The notes below the pieces were generated by a model. It was not told the origin of the DNA and did no database searches. It saw only the letters and a program-made list of their open reading frames with translations. A program made the position numbers and the translations under genes. From positions 248,001 to 312,000 of the forward strand of contig JABTUN010000003.1 of NCBI GenBank assembly GCA_015075365.1: a stretch of DNA of 64,000 bases. The letters run 5' to 3'. Origin of the DNA: Verrucomicrobiaceae bacterium (GTDB lineage: Bacteria > Verrucomicrobiota > Verrucomicrobiia > Verrucomicrobiales > Verrucomicrobiaceae). Positions 50,886-59,173 of the stretch are shown here, in pieces. Every line of letters begins with the position of its first letter. The first letter of the stretch is position 1.

Positions 50886-52367
50886 TCACGCGATCCACGG
50901 CTTGATGACCTTGCCCGAGACATCGGTGAGCCGGAAGTCGCGGCCTTGGAAGCGATGCGTGAGCCGCAGGTGATCAAAACCGAACTGGTGGAGCATCGTG
51001 GCGTGGAAGTCGTGCAGATCCACGGGGTCCTTGGTGATGCTCCAGCCGATCTCGTCGGTCTCGCCATAGATCTGGCCGCCTTTGATGCCACCGCCCGCGG
51101 CGAGCATGGTGAAGGCGAAGGGATGGTGATCACGGCCCGTGGCGTTCGGATTGCCTCCGCGATTCTCACCGAGCGGTGTGCGGCCGAATTCGCTGCCCCA
51201 GATGATCATCGTGTCATCGAGCATGCCGCGCTGTTTCAAATCCTTGATCAGTGCCGCGATGGGCTGGTCGGCCATGCCGGCGTTGTAGCTGAGTTCGTCG
51301 TTGAGGTTGCTGTGATGATCCCAGCTCGCGTGCATGATGCTGACAAAGCGCACGCCGCGCTCGACGAGGCGACGCGCGAGCAGGCAGTTCGTGGCGAAGG
51401 ATTTGTACTGGCCGGGGCCGCCGCCGCGTGAGGCTTTGATGGGCGGATCGGGACGATCCACGCCATACATTTCGAGCGTTTTGGCGTCTTCGCCCTTCAG
51501 GTCGATCAATTCGGGTGCTGAGGCCTGCATGCGAAAGGCCAGCTCATACGCGGCGATGCGGCTGGCGATCTCTGGATCGCGAATCTGATCGTAGCGGCTC
51601 TGATTGAGCTCCATGAGAGTGTCGAGGCCCTTGCGCTGGAGATTCATCGGAATGCCCGGCGGGTTCTTGAGGTTCAAAACAGGCTCGCCCTGATTGCGGA
51701 ACAAAACGCCCGCGTAAGTGCTTGGCAGGAAGCCGCTCTGCCACAGCGACGCGCCGCCGCTGGTGCCGCGGCCGCTGTTCAGCACGACGTAGCCCGGCAA
51801 ATTCCGCGACATGCTGCCGAGGCCGTAATTGAGCCACGAGCCGACCGTGGGCAGGCCAAACTGCGCGCGTCCGCAGTGCAGCACGAGCTGGCCGGGATGG
51901 TGATTGAATTGATCCGTGTGCAGGCTGCGGATCATGAGCCAGTCATCGGCCTGTTTGGCCATGTGCGGCAGCAGATCGCTGAAATCCATGCCGCACTGGC
52001 CGTGCTTGGTGAACTTGCGCGGGCTGCCCATGAGCTTGGCGGTCTCCTTGCGGATGAAGGCAAAGCGCACGTTCTTCGTCATGCTGTCCGGCAGGCTCTG
52101 GCCGTTCAGTTCGTTGAGCTTGGGCTTCGGATCGAAGAGGTCCATCTGGCTGGGGCCGCCTTCGAAGAAGATGAAGATGCAGTTCTTCGCCTTCGCCGGG
52201 AAATGCGGTGCTTTCGGAAGCAGCGGATCGGCAGCCACGGCCGTTTCAGCGCTGAGGACGCCTTCCTGCGTCAGCAACGAGCCCAACGCGAGCGCGCCGA
52301 GGCCGCTGGCGGTCGTGGTGAAGAACTCGCGGCGGGTTTGCTGGATCTGGTGCTCGACGGGGTGCAT
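50886..52367 (-). CDS. DUF1501 domain-containing protein (Tat-exported)
   Basis: A 493-residue DUF1501 protein of the alkaline-phosphatase-like superfamily, hugely expanded in Planctomycetes and Verrucomicrobia. The N-terminus has a twin-arginine signal (TRREFFTTTASGLGALALG), then the landmarks NCIFIFFEGGPSQMDLFDPK, NHHPGQLVLHCG, SIMHASWDHHSNLNDEL and IIWGSEFGRTP. Such proteins are normally paired with DUF1549/DUF1553 genes, but no such partner is in the window. A sulfatase-like hydrolase role outside the membrane is inferred. The ATG at 52367 is chosen by the signal; the gene converges on tamA. Confidence 0.9.
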   Translation of the reverse strand: MHPVEHQIQQTRREFFTTTASGLGALALGSLLTQEGVLSAETAVAADPLLPKAPHFPAKAKNCIFIFFEGGPSQMDLFDPKPKLNELNGQSLPDSMTKNVRFAFIRKETAKLMGSPRKFTKHGQCGMDFSDLLPHMAKQADDWLMIRSLHTDQFNHHPGQLVLHCGRAQFGLPTVGSWLNYGLGSMSRNLPGYVVLNSGRGTSGGASLWQSGFLPSTYAGVLFRNQGEPVLNLKNPPGIPMNLQRKGLDTLMELNQSRYDQIRDPEIASRIAAYELAFRMQASAPELIDLKGEDAKTLEMYGVDRPDPPIKASRGGGPGQYKSFATNCLLARRLVERGVRFVSIMHASWDHHSNLNDELSYNAGMADQPIAALIKDLKQRGMLDDTMIIWGSEFGRTPLGENRGGNPNATGRDHHPFAFTMLAAGGGIKGGQIYGETDEIGWSITKDPVDLHDFHATMLHQFGFDHLRLTHRFQGRDFRLTDVSGKVIKPWIA

Positions 52368-52454
52368 GGCAGGTGGAGATAAAACGCTCCGCAGCGCCCT
52401 TGTTTCATCGCGCATGCGTCGAAAAGCGCGGCGCAGGCCCGCCCTGAACCAGTG

Positions 52455-52994
52455 TCAGTGGCGGTGAAAGCGGTTCAGGAGCAGGCGGTTGTCATTGACG
52501 ATCTCCTCCGCGACCGCCCGCGCCTGCGGGGCCGGCAGGAAGTGCTCCAGCCCTGTCCGCAGAACCGCCAGGTTCGGGCGTGCGCGGGGGCGGATGCTGA
52601 GAAGCTGTTCGATGGCCGTGGCCGCCCATTCGGAGGAGGGGTGCTCCGCCCGCCGGAGGCCGCGCACGAGGAGGGCGGCGGCCACAGCCGTGCTGCGGGA
52701 GAGGCCTGCCCAGCAGTGCACCAGCACCGGCGCGCCCGGGCTGGCATCCACAAACTCAAACACCTGCCGGAGGTGCCGTGGCTGCACCAGCATGCCGCGG
52801 CCGTCTTCATCGAGCTCCTCCCGGTCTTCAAACAGCAGGCTCACATGGCGTTTGCAGAGCCGCAGGTCCGGCAGCGGACGATACGGTTCACGGATGCTGA
52901 TCACATGCCAGAAATCCGGGTCATGCCGGAGCCAGTTGGGGAGTTCAGGTTGGGCGCAGACGGCGAGGTGGGATTGCAGGGTGTCAAAGAACAT
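52455..52994 (-). CDS. Dual-specificity/tyrosine protein phosphatase
   Basis: A 179-residue protein with the signature HCWAGLSRS (nucleophile Cys94, Arg100) of Cys-based phosphatases. The general-acid region is in HVSLLFEDREELDEDG before it. The fold and length match the DSP-like proteins of bacteria annotated as tyrosine or dual-specificity phosphatases; an atypical substrate such as a phosphoinositide or RNA 5' end is also possible. The start at 52994 begins the homologous part; the 53 codons upstream are Arg-rich noise. It stands alone, divergent from the sugar isomerase. Confidence 0.8.
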   Translation of the reverse strand: MFFDTLQSHLAVCAQPELPNWLRHDPDFWHVISIREPYRPLPDLRLCKRHVSLLFEDREELDEDGRGMLVQPRHLRQVFEFVDASPGAPVLVHCWAGLSRSTAVAAALLVRGLRRAEHPSSEWAATAIEQLLSIRPRARPNLAVLRTGLEHFLPAPQARAVAEEIVNDNRLLLNRFHRH

Positions 52995-53167
52995 GGCGGG
53001 CGGGGGAGCGGTCGTTGGAAAGAGGCGCGGGCGGCGGATTTCCGGCCGCGTCCCGCGTGCGCGCATCCGGGCCGCTGCGGTCGCGGGGAAATTCAGCGCT
53101 TTTTTTCGTGCGTTCCCAGAGGCACCCGCTAACCTCGCGGCCTCGTTTCCCAAACCACACCAACATC

Positions 53168-54196
<1,029 letters not shown>

Positions 54197-54283
54197 TCCG
54201 CCGCCCCTGAACGCCATTCCGGACGCCGCAGCGACAGCAAGTCCTGCGGCGTCCTCATTTCCACATCTCCCGCCCCTTTCCCC

Positions 54284-54916
54284 ATGTCCCCCTCTGATCT
54301 CACCGCCGCCTTGCAATGGCGCTACGCCACCAAAGTCTTCGATCCCGCCCGGAAAATCCCCGCGGACGTCTGGTCCATCCTGGAGGAGTCCCTGGTGCTC
54401 ACGCCGTCGAGTTTCGGCCTCCAGCCCTGGAAGTTCCTGGTGATCCAGGACCCGGAGCTGCGGGAAAAGCTCGTGCCGCACGCCTGGAATCAGCGCCAGG
54501 TGGCGGACTCCTCACATCTGGTCGTGATGGCCGTGAAGACATCGTTCTCCGAGGCGGACATCGACACCTTCATCGCCCGCATGATCGAGGTGCGCGGCGG
54601 CAGTGCCGACGCGCTGGCCGGATTCCGCAAAATGCTCACCGGCACCCTGGCACAGGGCTACATGACGGAGGAATGGGCCAAAAAGCAGGCCTACATCGCC
54701 CTGGGGCAGTTCATGGCCGCCTGCGCGCTGCTGCGGATCGACACCTGTCCCATGGAAGGCTTTGTGCCCGCCAAGTTTGACGAGGTTCTGGGGCTCCAGG
54801 ACCAGGGGCTCACCGCCGCCGTGCTCTGCCCGGCCGGCTACCGCCATGCCGACGACCGCTACGCCAGCCTGCCGAAGGTGCGCTTCACCCTGCCGGACGT
54901 GATCCAGCATCGCTGA
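54284..54916 (+). CDS. NAD(P)H-dependent nitroreductase
   Basis: A 210-residue FMN enzyme of the NfsB-like nitroreductase family. Landmarks are LQWRYATKVFDPARKIP at the N-terminus (FMN phosphate contacts), SSFGLQPWKFLVIQDPE, the helix AKKQAYIALGQFMAACALL, CPMEGFVPAKFDEVLGL and the C-terminal GYRHADDRYASLPKVR. It reduces nitro compounds or quinones with NAD(P)H. It starts 87 bases after the sugar isomerase stop, in a spacer carrying a CCGCAGC-like inverted pair (GACGCCGCAG, CTGCGGCGTC) that could be that gene's terminator. It ends the ordinary gene-rich part before the repeat region. Confidence 0.92.
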   Translation: MSPSDLTAALQWRYATKVFDPARKIPADVWSILEESLVLTPSSFGLQPWKFLVIQDPELREKLVPHAWNQRQVADSSHLVVMAVKTSFSEADIDTFIARMIEVRGGSADALAGFRKMLTGTLAQGYMTEEWAKKQAYIALGQFMAACALLRIDTCPMEGFVPAKFDEVLGLQDQGLTAAVLCPAGYRHADDRYASLPKVRFTLPDVIQHR

Positions 54917-54990
54917 GCGGGCCGCCTATTCGCACCGCGTCGAGCTCGGTTTCGGCGTGGTGGGAGGTTGGGGGGGAGGAGGGCATGGGA

Positions 54991-55059
54991 TTTCAGGTTC
55001 CACGTTTCAAGTTTCAGGTGCCTCCGGCTCAGACGTTGTGAGAGGTGAGAGGTGGGTAG
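54991..55059. repeat. Heptamer-phased tract before a hairpin
   Basis: Read in steps of seven from 54991: TTTCAGG, TTCCACG, TTTCAAG, TTTCAGG, TGCCTCC, GGCTCAG, ACGTTGT, then GAGAGGT twice. The tract runs into the hairpin at 55060 without interruption. On the complementary strand the first four units read as CCTGAAA-type heptamers, as at 1734. The stretch between the nitroreductase and the next gene holds nothing coding. Confidence 0.6.
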
Positions 55060-55079
55060 GGACGCGCTGCGCCGCGTCC
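55060..55079. repeat. Hairpin embedded in heptamer repeats
   Basis: A 7-bp perfect stem GGACGCG with loop CTGCGC. It is bordered on the left by the heptamer tract ending at 55059 and on the right by three further 7-base units (GACGAGA, CGTGAGA, CGCCAGA, 55080-55100). A second palindrome, CTGCGCG-C-CGCGCAG, follows within 20 bases. This is one of several REP-like palindromes in the window. Confidence 0.6.
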
Positions 55080-55150
55080 GACGAGACGTGAGACGCCAGA
55101 GCTGCGCGCCGCGCAGGGCGCTCCCCGTCTCATTGTCTCATTGTCGTGCA

Positions 55151-55981
55151 TCACGGCCCCACGGTCACGCGGATCACATCCGTCCACGCGCCGTGGGCCG
55201 CCCCGGCGTCGTAGAAGCGGAAGCGATACTGCCGCACCTCCGCCTGGCCGGGGACGAGCAGCGGGCGGTCATCGATGAGAGGGCTCTTGTTGCTGATGTC
55301 CAGCAGTTCCCAGCCTCCGCTGCCGCGCTGGGTTTCGCCGCGCACGCCGTCGTGGCCGTCCTTGACGAACTTGAAGCTCACGCGCTCGTTGGCCTCGCCG
55401 GAGATCACCGTGGCCGTCACGCGCGGCGGCGGGGCCTCGCCGGGCGGCGGGGCGGGCGCCTCACTGCCCACGATGCCCATGTCCAGGCCCATCGGGAGGT
55501 TATAGGCCTGCTTGCCCTTCATTTCCTGCACCAGCAGAAAGGTGCGCTCCAGCGCGCCGGGTTTCACGGGGTCGGCGCCCACGGGCAGCGTGGGCAGGGC
55601 AGGTGCGTCGTAGGCTGGGAAGACAAACGCGGCGCTGCCGGTGCCGCTCTCCAGGTCCTTCAACGAGGCGGTGCCAGCCGGCCCGAACTCCCGCACGTTG
55701 GTCCGCCACTCCCCCAGGCCATAAGCCAGGGTGAGGTTGTCGGCCACGGCGTTGTTGATCTGCGCCGCGGTCAGGCCCAGCGTGGGGCCATAGACGGGCA
55801 GCTTGGCGGCAAAATTGAGATGCCATTCGGGGCGCTCGGATTCCCGGCGCGGGTAATAATCATTGCGTTTCATTTGGGTTCGGTGGGTTCGTGGGTTGGA
55901 TGAGGTGCCGCCCGGCGGCGGAGCCGCGGGCGACCAATGGGCCCCGGAGTTCCAGGTCACGCCGCTGTTCCACAGCGCCAT
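55151..55981 (-). CDS. Conserved-looking hypothetical protein
   Basis: A 276-residue protein I recognise only as a type seen in Verrucomicrobia, with no assigned function. The first 36 residues are a Trp/Gly/Pro-rich leader (MALWNSGVTWNSGAHWSP) without a signal peptide. A second domain starts at MKRNDYYPRRESERPEWH (an alternative start at 55873) and contains the helix-rich LGLTAAQINNAVADNLTLAY. A C-terminal fibronectin-like beta domain ends RQYRFRFYDAG...WTDVIRVTVG. It overlaps the end of the minisatellite-bearing frame by 25 bases. It may be a surface or phage-like structural protein; this is a guess. Confidence 0.65.
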   Translation of the reverse strand: MALWNSGVTWNSGAHWSPAAPPPGGTSSNPRTHRTQMKRNDYYPRRESERPEWHLNFAAKLPVYGPTLGLTAAQINNAVADNLTLAYGLGEWRTNVREFGPAGTASLKDLESGTGSAAFVFPAYDAPALPTLPVGADPVKPGALERTFLLVQEMKGKQAYNLPMGLDMGIVGSEAPAPPPGEAPPPRVTATVISGEANERVSFKFVKDGHDGVRGETQRGSGGWELLDISNKSPLIDDRPLLVPGQAEVRQYRFRFYDAGAAHGAWTDVIRVTVGP

Positions 55982-56439
55982 GGCACAGTCCTCCAGGGAA
56001 AGGGGTGGCGGCAGCCGGTCCAGGCTGCCGGGTGGTCAGCCGAATCTGCCGTCCCGCCGGATGGTTTTGCGGTTCCGCAGAATGGTTTTGTGGTTCCGCC
56101 AAATGGTTTTGCGGTTCCGCAGAATGGTTTTGCGGTTCCGCAGAATGGTTTTGCGCTTCCGCAGAATGGTTTTGCGCTTCCGCAAAATGGTTTTGCGGTT
56201 CCGCAAAATGGTTTTGCGGTTCCGCAGAATGGTTTTGTGGTTCCGCAAAATGGTTTTGCGGTTCCACAGAATGATTTTGCGGTTCCGCAAAATGGTTTTG
56301 CGGTTCCACAGAATGATTTTGCGGTTCCGCAGAATGGTTTTGCGGTCGCGCACCATGAGCTGGCGGTCCTGCCGATGGAACCTGCGGCCGGGCCGGCGGC
56401 CGGGAGCAGCAGGCACAGGGAAAGGACTGTCGCGTTCAT
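55957..56439 (-). CDS. Putative secreted 7-residue-repeat protein
   Basis: A 160-residue frame starting MNATVLSLCLLLPAAGPAA, a plausible signal peptide, followed by about 14 copies of the 7-residue unit AKPFCGT and a short Pro/Trp-rich tail. Most repeats contain Cys, so the mature product would be extremely Cys-rich. Because the underlying 21-bp minisatellite is open in several frames on both strands, the frame is supported mainly by the signal peptide, not by homology. It overlaps the next gene's start by 25 bases. It may be a real fast-evolving protein or a gene ruined by repeat expansion. Confidence 0.35.
   Translation of the reverse strand: MNATVLSLCLLLPAAGPAAGSIGRTASSWCATAKPFCGTAKSFCGTAKPFCGTAKSFCGTAKPFCGTTKPFCGTAKPFCGTAKPFCGSAKPFCGSAKPFCGTAKPFCGTAKPFGGTTKPFCGTAKPSGGTADSADHPAAWTGCRHPFPWRTVPWRCGTAA
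56061..56354. repeat. 21-bp minisatellite, 13 full copies plus one degenerate
   Basis: Thirteen perfectly phased 21-bp units start at 56061, 56082, 56103 and every 21 bases to 56313, with a degenerate fourteenth at 56334. Each unit begins ATGGTTTTGCGGTTCCGC and ends with a variable 3-base part (AGA or AAA, once CAA). Variation is confined to a few positions (G/A at base 4, C/T at base 10, G/C at base 12, G/A at base 17). The unit is a multiple of 3, so reading frames survive copy-number change. There are no spacers, so it is not a CRISPR array. Confidence 0.95.
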
Positions 56440-56449
56440 GGCGGCAGGA

Positions 56450-56809
56450 TCACCGCGGCGTGGGTTTTGTCAGCGTAACAGATGTTACGCCCCCCGCCGC
56501 CGGCGTGCGCAGCGCGGGCAGCCAGCGGCGTGCCTGATGGATGAAAAAGTCCGGCCCTTTGAGCTGGTAGCCGCGCGCGATCTTCGCCGCCGTGCACAGC
56601 GTCATGCCGCGCTGCTGGTGCTCGTGCTGGCTCATTGCCGGGCGGGTCAGCCCGCAGCGCGCCGCCGCCTGCTGCATCGTCAGGTGATGTTCCTCCCGCA
56701 GCGCCTTGACCTCCAGGTTCGCCGCCATGTCCCAGCGGGTCAGGGTTTTCACGGGTGCCTTCCCCGCGCCGCCGCTCTTCCGTCTCTTCGCTGTGCGTGT
56801 CGTTGTCAT
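56450..56809 (-). CDS. Helix-turn-helix (XRE-like) regulator
   Basis: A 119-residue protein with a basic N-terminus and a helix-turn-helix of the Cro/C1 type: NLEVKALREEHHLTMQQAAA, then RCGLTRPAMSQHEHQQRG, then LCTAAKIARGYQL. The recognition helix would be TRPAMSQHEHQ. The C-terminal tail is short. The ATG at 56809 starts the conserved part. It lies divergent from the rhs gene, with 187 bases between them that include a heptamer-phased tract at 56910, so it may regulate that toxin locus; this is inference from position only. Confidence 0.75.
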   Translation of the reverse strand: MTTTRTAKRRKSGGAGKAPVKTLTRWDMAANLEVKALREEHHLTMQQAAARCGLTRPAMSQHEHQQRGMTLCTAAKIARGYQLKGPDFFIHQARRWLPALRTPAAGGVTSVTLTKPTPR

Positions 56810-56909
56810 GGTGTGTCCTCCTGCCCGCGGATACCCGCCCGCCGTGCGTTTGTTACGCATCCGGCAGCCGTTCATCGCGCCGTGGGCGGGCAAGCCTGCA
56901 ATCAGCGCC

Positions 56910-56937
56910 GAGGTGAGAGGTGGGAGTTCGCGATTGA
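56910..56937. repeat. Heptamer-phased tract upstream of rhs
   Basis: Read in steps of seven: GAGGTGA, GAGGTGG, GAGTTCG, CGATTGA. It lies between the divergent HTH and rhs genes and resembles the GAGAGGT units at 55040-55053. Confidence 0.4.
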
Positions 56938-56996
56938 GGCTTGGCAGGCGGCCTGATCCTGCCACATTGCGCGGCGTGTTGAAGACCTTGCGGCGC

Positions 56997-58784
56997 ATGA
57001 ACCTGGGCGGGTGGCCTTGCCTCCTGGCGCTCGTTTTGCACCTGCTGTCCCCGCTTTCCCAAGCCGCACACCATTTGCCCCACACCTACGACGACGCCAA
57101 CAACCGCGACACGAAGACGGTCACGCGCATCAGCGGCACGAGCAGCGCGGAGGCCGGGGAGAACGACATCGGCTTCTGGGACTACAATTACAACGCCGCC
57201 AACCAGCTCACCGGCTGGGAGAAATGGGACACGCCCGCCGGCACCCTGCAAAAGACCGCCACGCTGGCCTACGACGAGGCCGGCAACCGCACCAGCCAGA
57301 CGGTGGACATCGGCGGCGTTGACAGCACGACGACCTACACCTGGGACGCGCAGGACAGACTCGCCAGCGTGACGATGCCCGCCCAACCGGGAACCGCGAA
57401 CAGCGAACCGAGAACCTTCACTTACGCGTACGACTACCGAACCCGCCGCATCGGCACGCACGACGTCAACGGCACTACCGCAAAACACACCGCGATTGTG
57501 TTCTCTGGCGGCCTGAGCGTCGCCGAATGGGAAACCTCTGGCTCTCCGCCCTCCGCCCTTAGCTCTACGCCGACGGTCGAATACACCCGCGGCCCCGACA
57601 TGGGCGGCGGCGTGGGCGGCATGCTCTACAGCCAGCGCACCAGCCCCTCCTCCAGTACTCCAACACTCCGCTACTCCGTGTCCAATGGCCGCGGCGACAT
57701 CGTCGCCCAAGCCGACAGCAGCGCCACGCTCACCTGGACCGCCAGCTACGAAGCCTACGGCAAGCGCACCAAGGAAACCGGCGAGAACAAAGACAAGCAG
57801 CGCGGCAACTCCAAGGACGAAGACCCCACGGGGCTACTGAATGAGGGCTTCCGGTATCGGGACATCGAAACCGGCGTGTGGCTCTCCCGTGACCCAGCGG
57901 GTTTTGTGGATGGCCCCAATCTCTATGCTTATGTGATGCAGAACCCTTGGACGGGGTTTGATCCCGATGGTCTAAAGACCGTCAAAGACTACGAGAATGA
58001 TATTCAGGCTGCTAAAGCGCGTCGTGATGCCTCATTGGCAAAACTCAAAGAAAGCGGCCATCGAAATCCCCGAATGGAGTGGGCGATAGAGCGCAACTAC
58101 AAAAAAGATGTCCGCGCAGCTACGGATGGAATTAAAAACATCGTGGCGACAGCCCGGATGATGGAGCACTACAATCGCTCGACTGGGTTGGAGTTCACCG
58201 ATGCTGACATCGCGACGTTTGATGATGAGTCACGCACATTCAAAAGTTTCAAGTTGAATCAGGCCGTTCTCGGTATCCGTCCTTTCTCAAGCACGGCTGA
58301 TCACTTGATGCATGGCGAATTTGGGGAGGCTGGAAAAGCTGCCCTCAAAGAAGCTGCTGTTTGGGCAGCGTTTGCAGTTGCGGGAAAGTTGGTGGCAATG
58401 ATTGCTCGGCCTGCTGCCGCCGCAAATAATGGAGCGCCCGCTTTCAGGACGTGGAACCAATTCCAATCGGGCACGGCAGGACAGTTTGCGACGAGAGCCG
58501 AAGCAGGGGCCGCATGGTCGGTTTACAAGGATGCGAATGGGATCGTCACAGGTGCCACGAGAAGCACCGCTGCTCGCAGCGAATTCCTGCGAGGCATGGC
58601 CGAAAGCGGGAAGTCACCAAGCTGGATGAATCAATGGTTGCAGCAGGGGAAAGTGCCGCCCGGCTATCATGTGGACCATATCAAACCGCTATCGATTGGA
58701 GGCCCTGACACTCCCGCCAACATGCGGCTTCTGGACATTGACATGCACAAGATGCACCATCGCTATTATCGACCTTGGGAATGA
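56997..58784 (+). CDS. Short Rhs protein with C-terminal HNH-type toxin
   Basis: A 595-residue protein with a signal-peptide-like start (LLALVLHLLSPLSQAAHH). RHS/YD-repeat sequence covers about residues 28-320 (YNYNAANQLTGWEKWDT, LAYDEAGNRTSQT, YRYRDIET-like FRYRDIETGVWLSRDPAGF). The core ends at the conserved PWTGFDPDG border (DPDG from residue 322), where Rhs proteins release their tip. The variable C-terminus ends with VDHIKPLSIGGPDTPANMR and HKMHH, an HNH/LHH-type nuclease motif (His561, Asn575, His584, His587-588). It is far shorter than full Rhs toxins, so it may be a displaced tip cassette. Heptamer and octamer repeats lie in its linkers. The stop overlaps the candidate immunity gene. 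Confidence 0.85.
   Translation: MNLGGWPCLLALVLHLLSPLSQAAHHLPHTYDDANNRDTKTVTRISGTSSAEAGENDIGFWDYNYNAANQLTGWEKWDTPAGTLQKTATLAYDEAGNRTSQTVDIGGVDSTTTYTWDAQDRLASVTMPAQPGTANSEPRTFTYAYDYRTRRIGTHDVNGTTAKHTAIVFSGGLSVAEWETSGSPPSALSSTPTVEYTRGPDMGGGVGGMLYSQRTSPSSSTPTLRYSVSNGRGDIVAQADSSATLTWTASYEAYGKRTKETGENKDKQRGNSKDEDPTGLLNEGFRYRDIETGVWLSRDPAGFVDGPNLYAYVMQNPWTGFDPDGLKTVKDYENDIQAAKARRDASLAKLKESGHRNPRMEWAIERNYKKDVRAATDGIKNIVATARMMEHYNRSTGLEFTDADIATFDDESRTFKSFKLNQAVLGIRPFSSTADHLMHGEFGEAGKAALKEAAVWAAFAVAGKLVAMIARPAAAANNGAPAFRTWNQFQSGTAGQFATRAEAGAAWSVYKDANGIVTGATRSTAARSEFLRGMAESGKSPSWMNQWLQQGKVPPGYHVDHIKPLSIGGPDTPANMRLLDIDMHKMHHRYYRPWE
57389..57416 (+). repeat. Heptamer repeat inside the rhs coding region
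   Basis: Four 7-base units in phase, GGGAACC, GCGAACA, GCGAACC, GAGAACC, within the rhs reading frame, encoding part of PGTANSEPRTF. Shifted by one base they read as NNNGAAC units, the same core as at 1734 and 4254. Confidence 0.55.
57541..57575 (+). repeat. Second heptamer repeat inside rhs
   Basis: Five 7-base units in phase: GCTCTCC, GCCCTCC, GCCCTTA, GCTCTAC, GCCGACG. They encode the linker SPPSALSSTPT. An 8-base-phased tract with ACTCC cores follows at 57654-57677 in the next linker. Confidence 0.5.
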
Positions 58785-59173
58785 TGAACGACTCTCCAAC
58801 AACCAAAAAAATGCTGGTGGCCTTTGATCCCGCCAAGCCGGAAAAAGCGTCCTCCGATTTTCTTGTGCCCGTTCTCGACAATGGCGAGTTCGTCTTTTTC
58901 GGCACCAAATCGAAGCGGAATGTCGCCTTGGGAATGGTGGTGTTCGTTGGTCGTGAAGTGACGGTCAACGACGTGTTCGCCCGCTTGGTCGATAGTGGCC
59001 GAAAAATCCCTGTGGTTGCCGAAACGCTTGATGTGTTGTCCGGCTATCTCAAGCAGGTGAGCGGATTAAAGATTGGTCAAGTTGTGCAAATATCCGGCAA
59101 TGCTTCTGAAGGGGACTTTTCCTTTCAGAATGTGAAGGTGGCGAAATCCACAAACAAGCGTTCTTTGCCCTGA
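58781..59173 (+). CDS. Candidate immunity protein for the Rhs toxin
   Basis: A 130-residue protein (MMNDSPTTKKMLVAFDPAKP) that starts at an ATG overlapping the rhs stop codon by four bases, the usual arrangement for a toxin-immunity pair. It is soluble, with no signal peptide, as expected for a protein that must neutralise a nuclease in the cytoplasm. The first half is beta-rich (FLVPVLDNGEFVFFGTKSK). I recognise no named immunity family; the assignment rests on position, size and the tight overlap. Codon use is less GC-rich than the window average, like the 3' part of rhs. Confidence 0.7.
   Translation: MMNDSPTTKKMLVAFDPAKPEKASSDFLVPVLDNGEFVFFGTKSKRNVALGMVVFVGREVTVNDVFARLVDSGRKIPVVAETLDVLSGYLKQVSGLKIGQVVQISGNASEGDFSFQNVKVAKSTNKRSLP

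Noticed and set aside
56061..56354. A CRISPR array.
   Set aside because: The 21-bp units are contiguous with no spacers.
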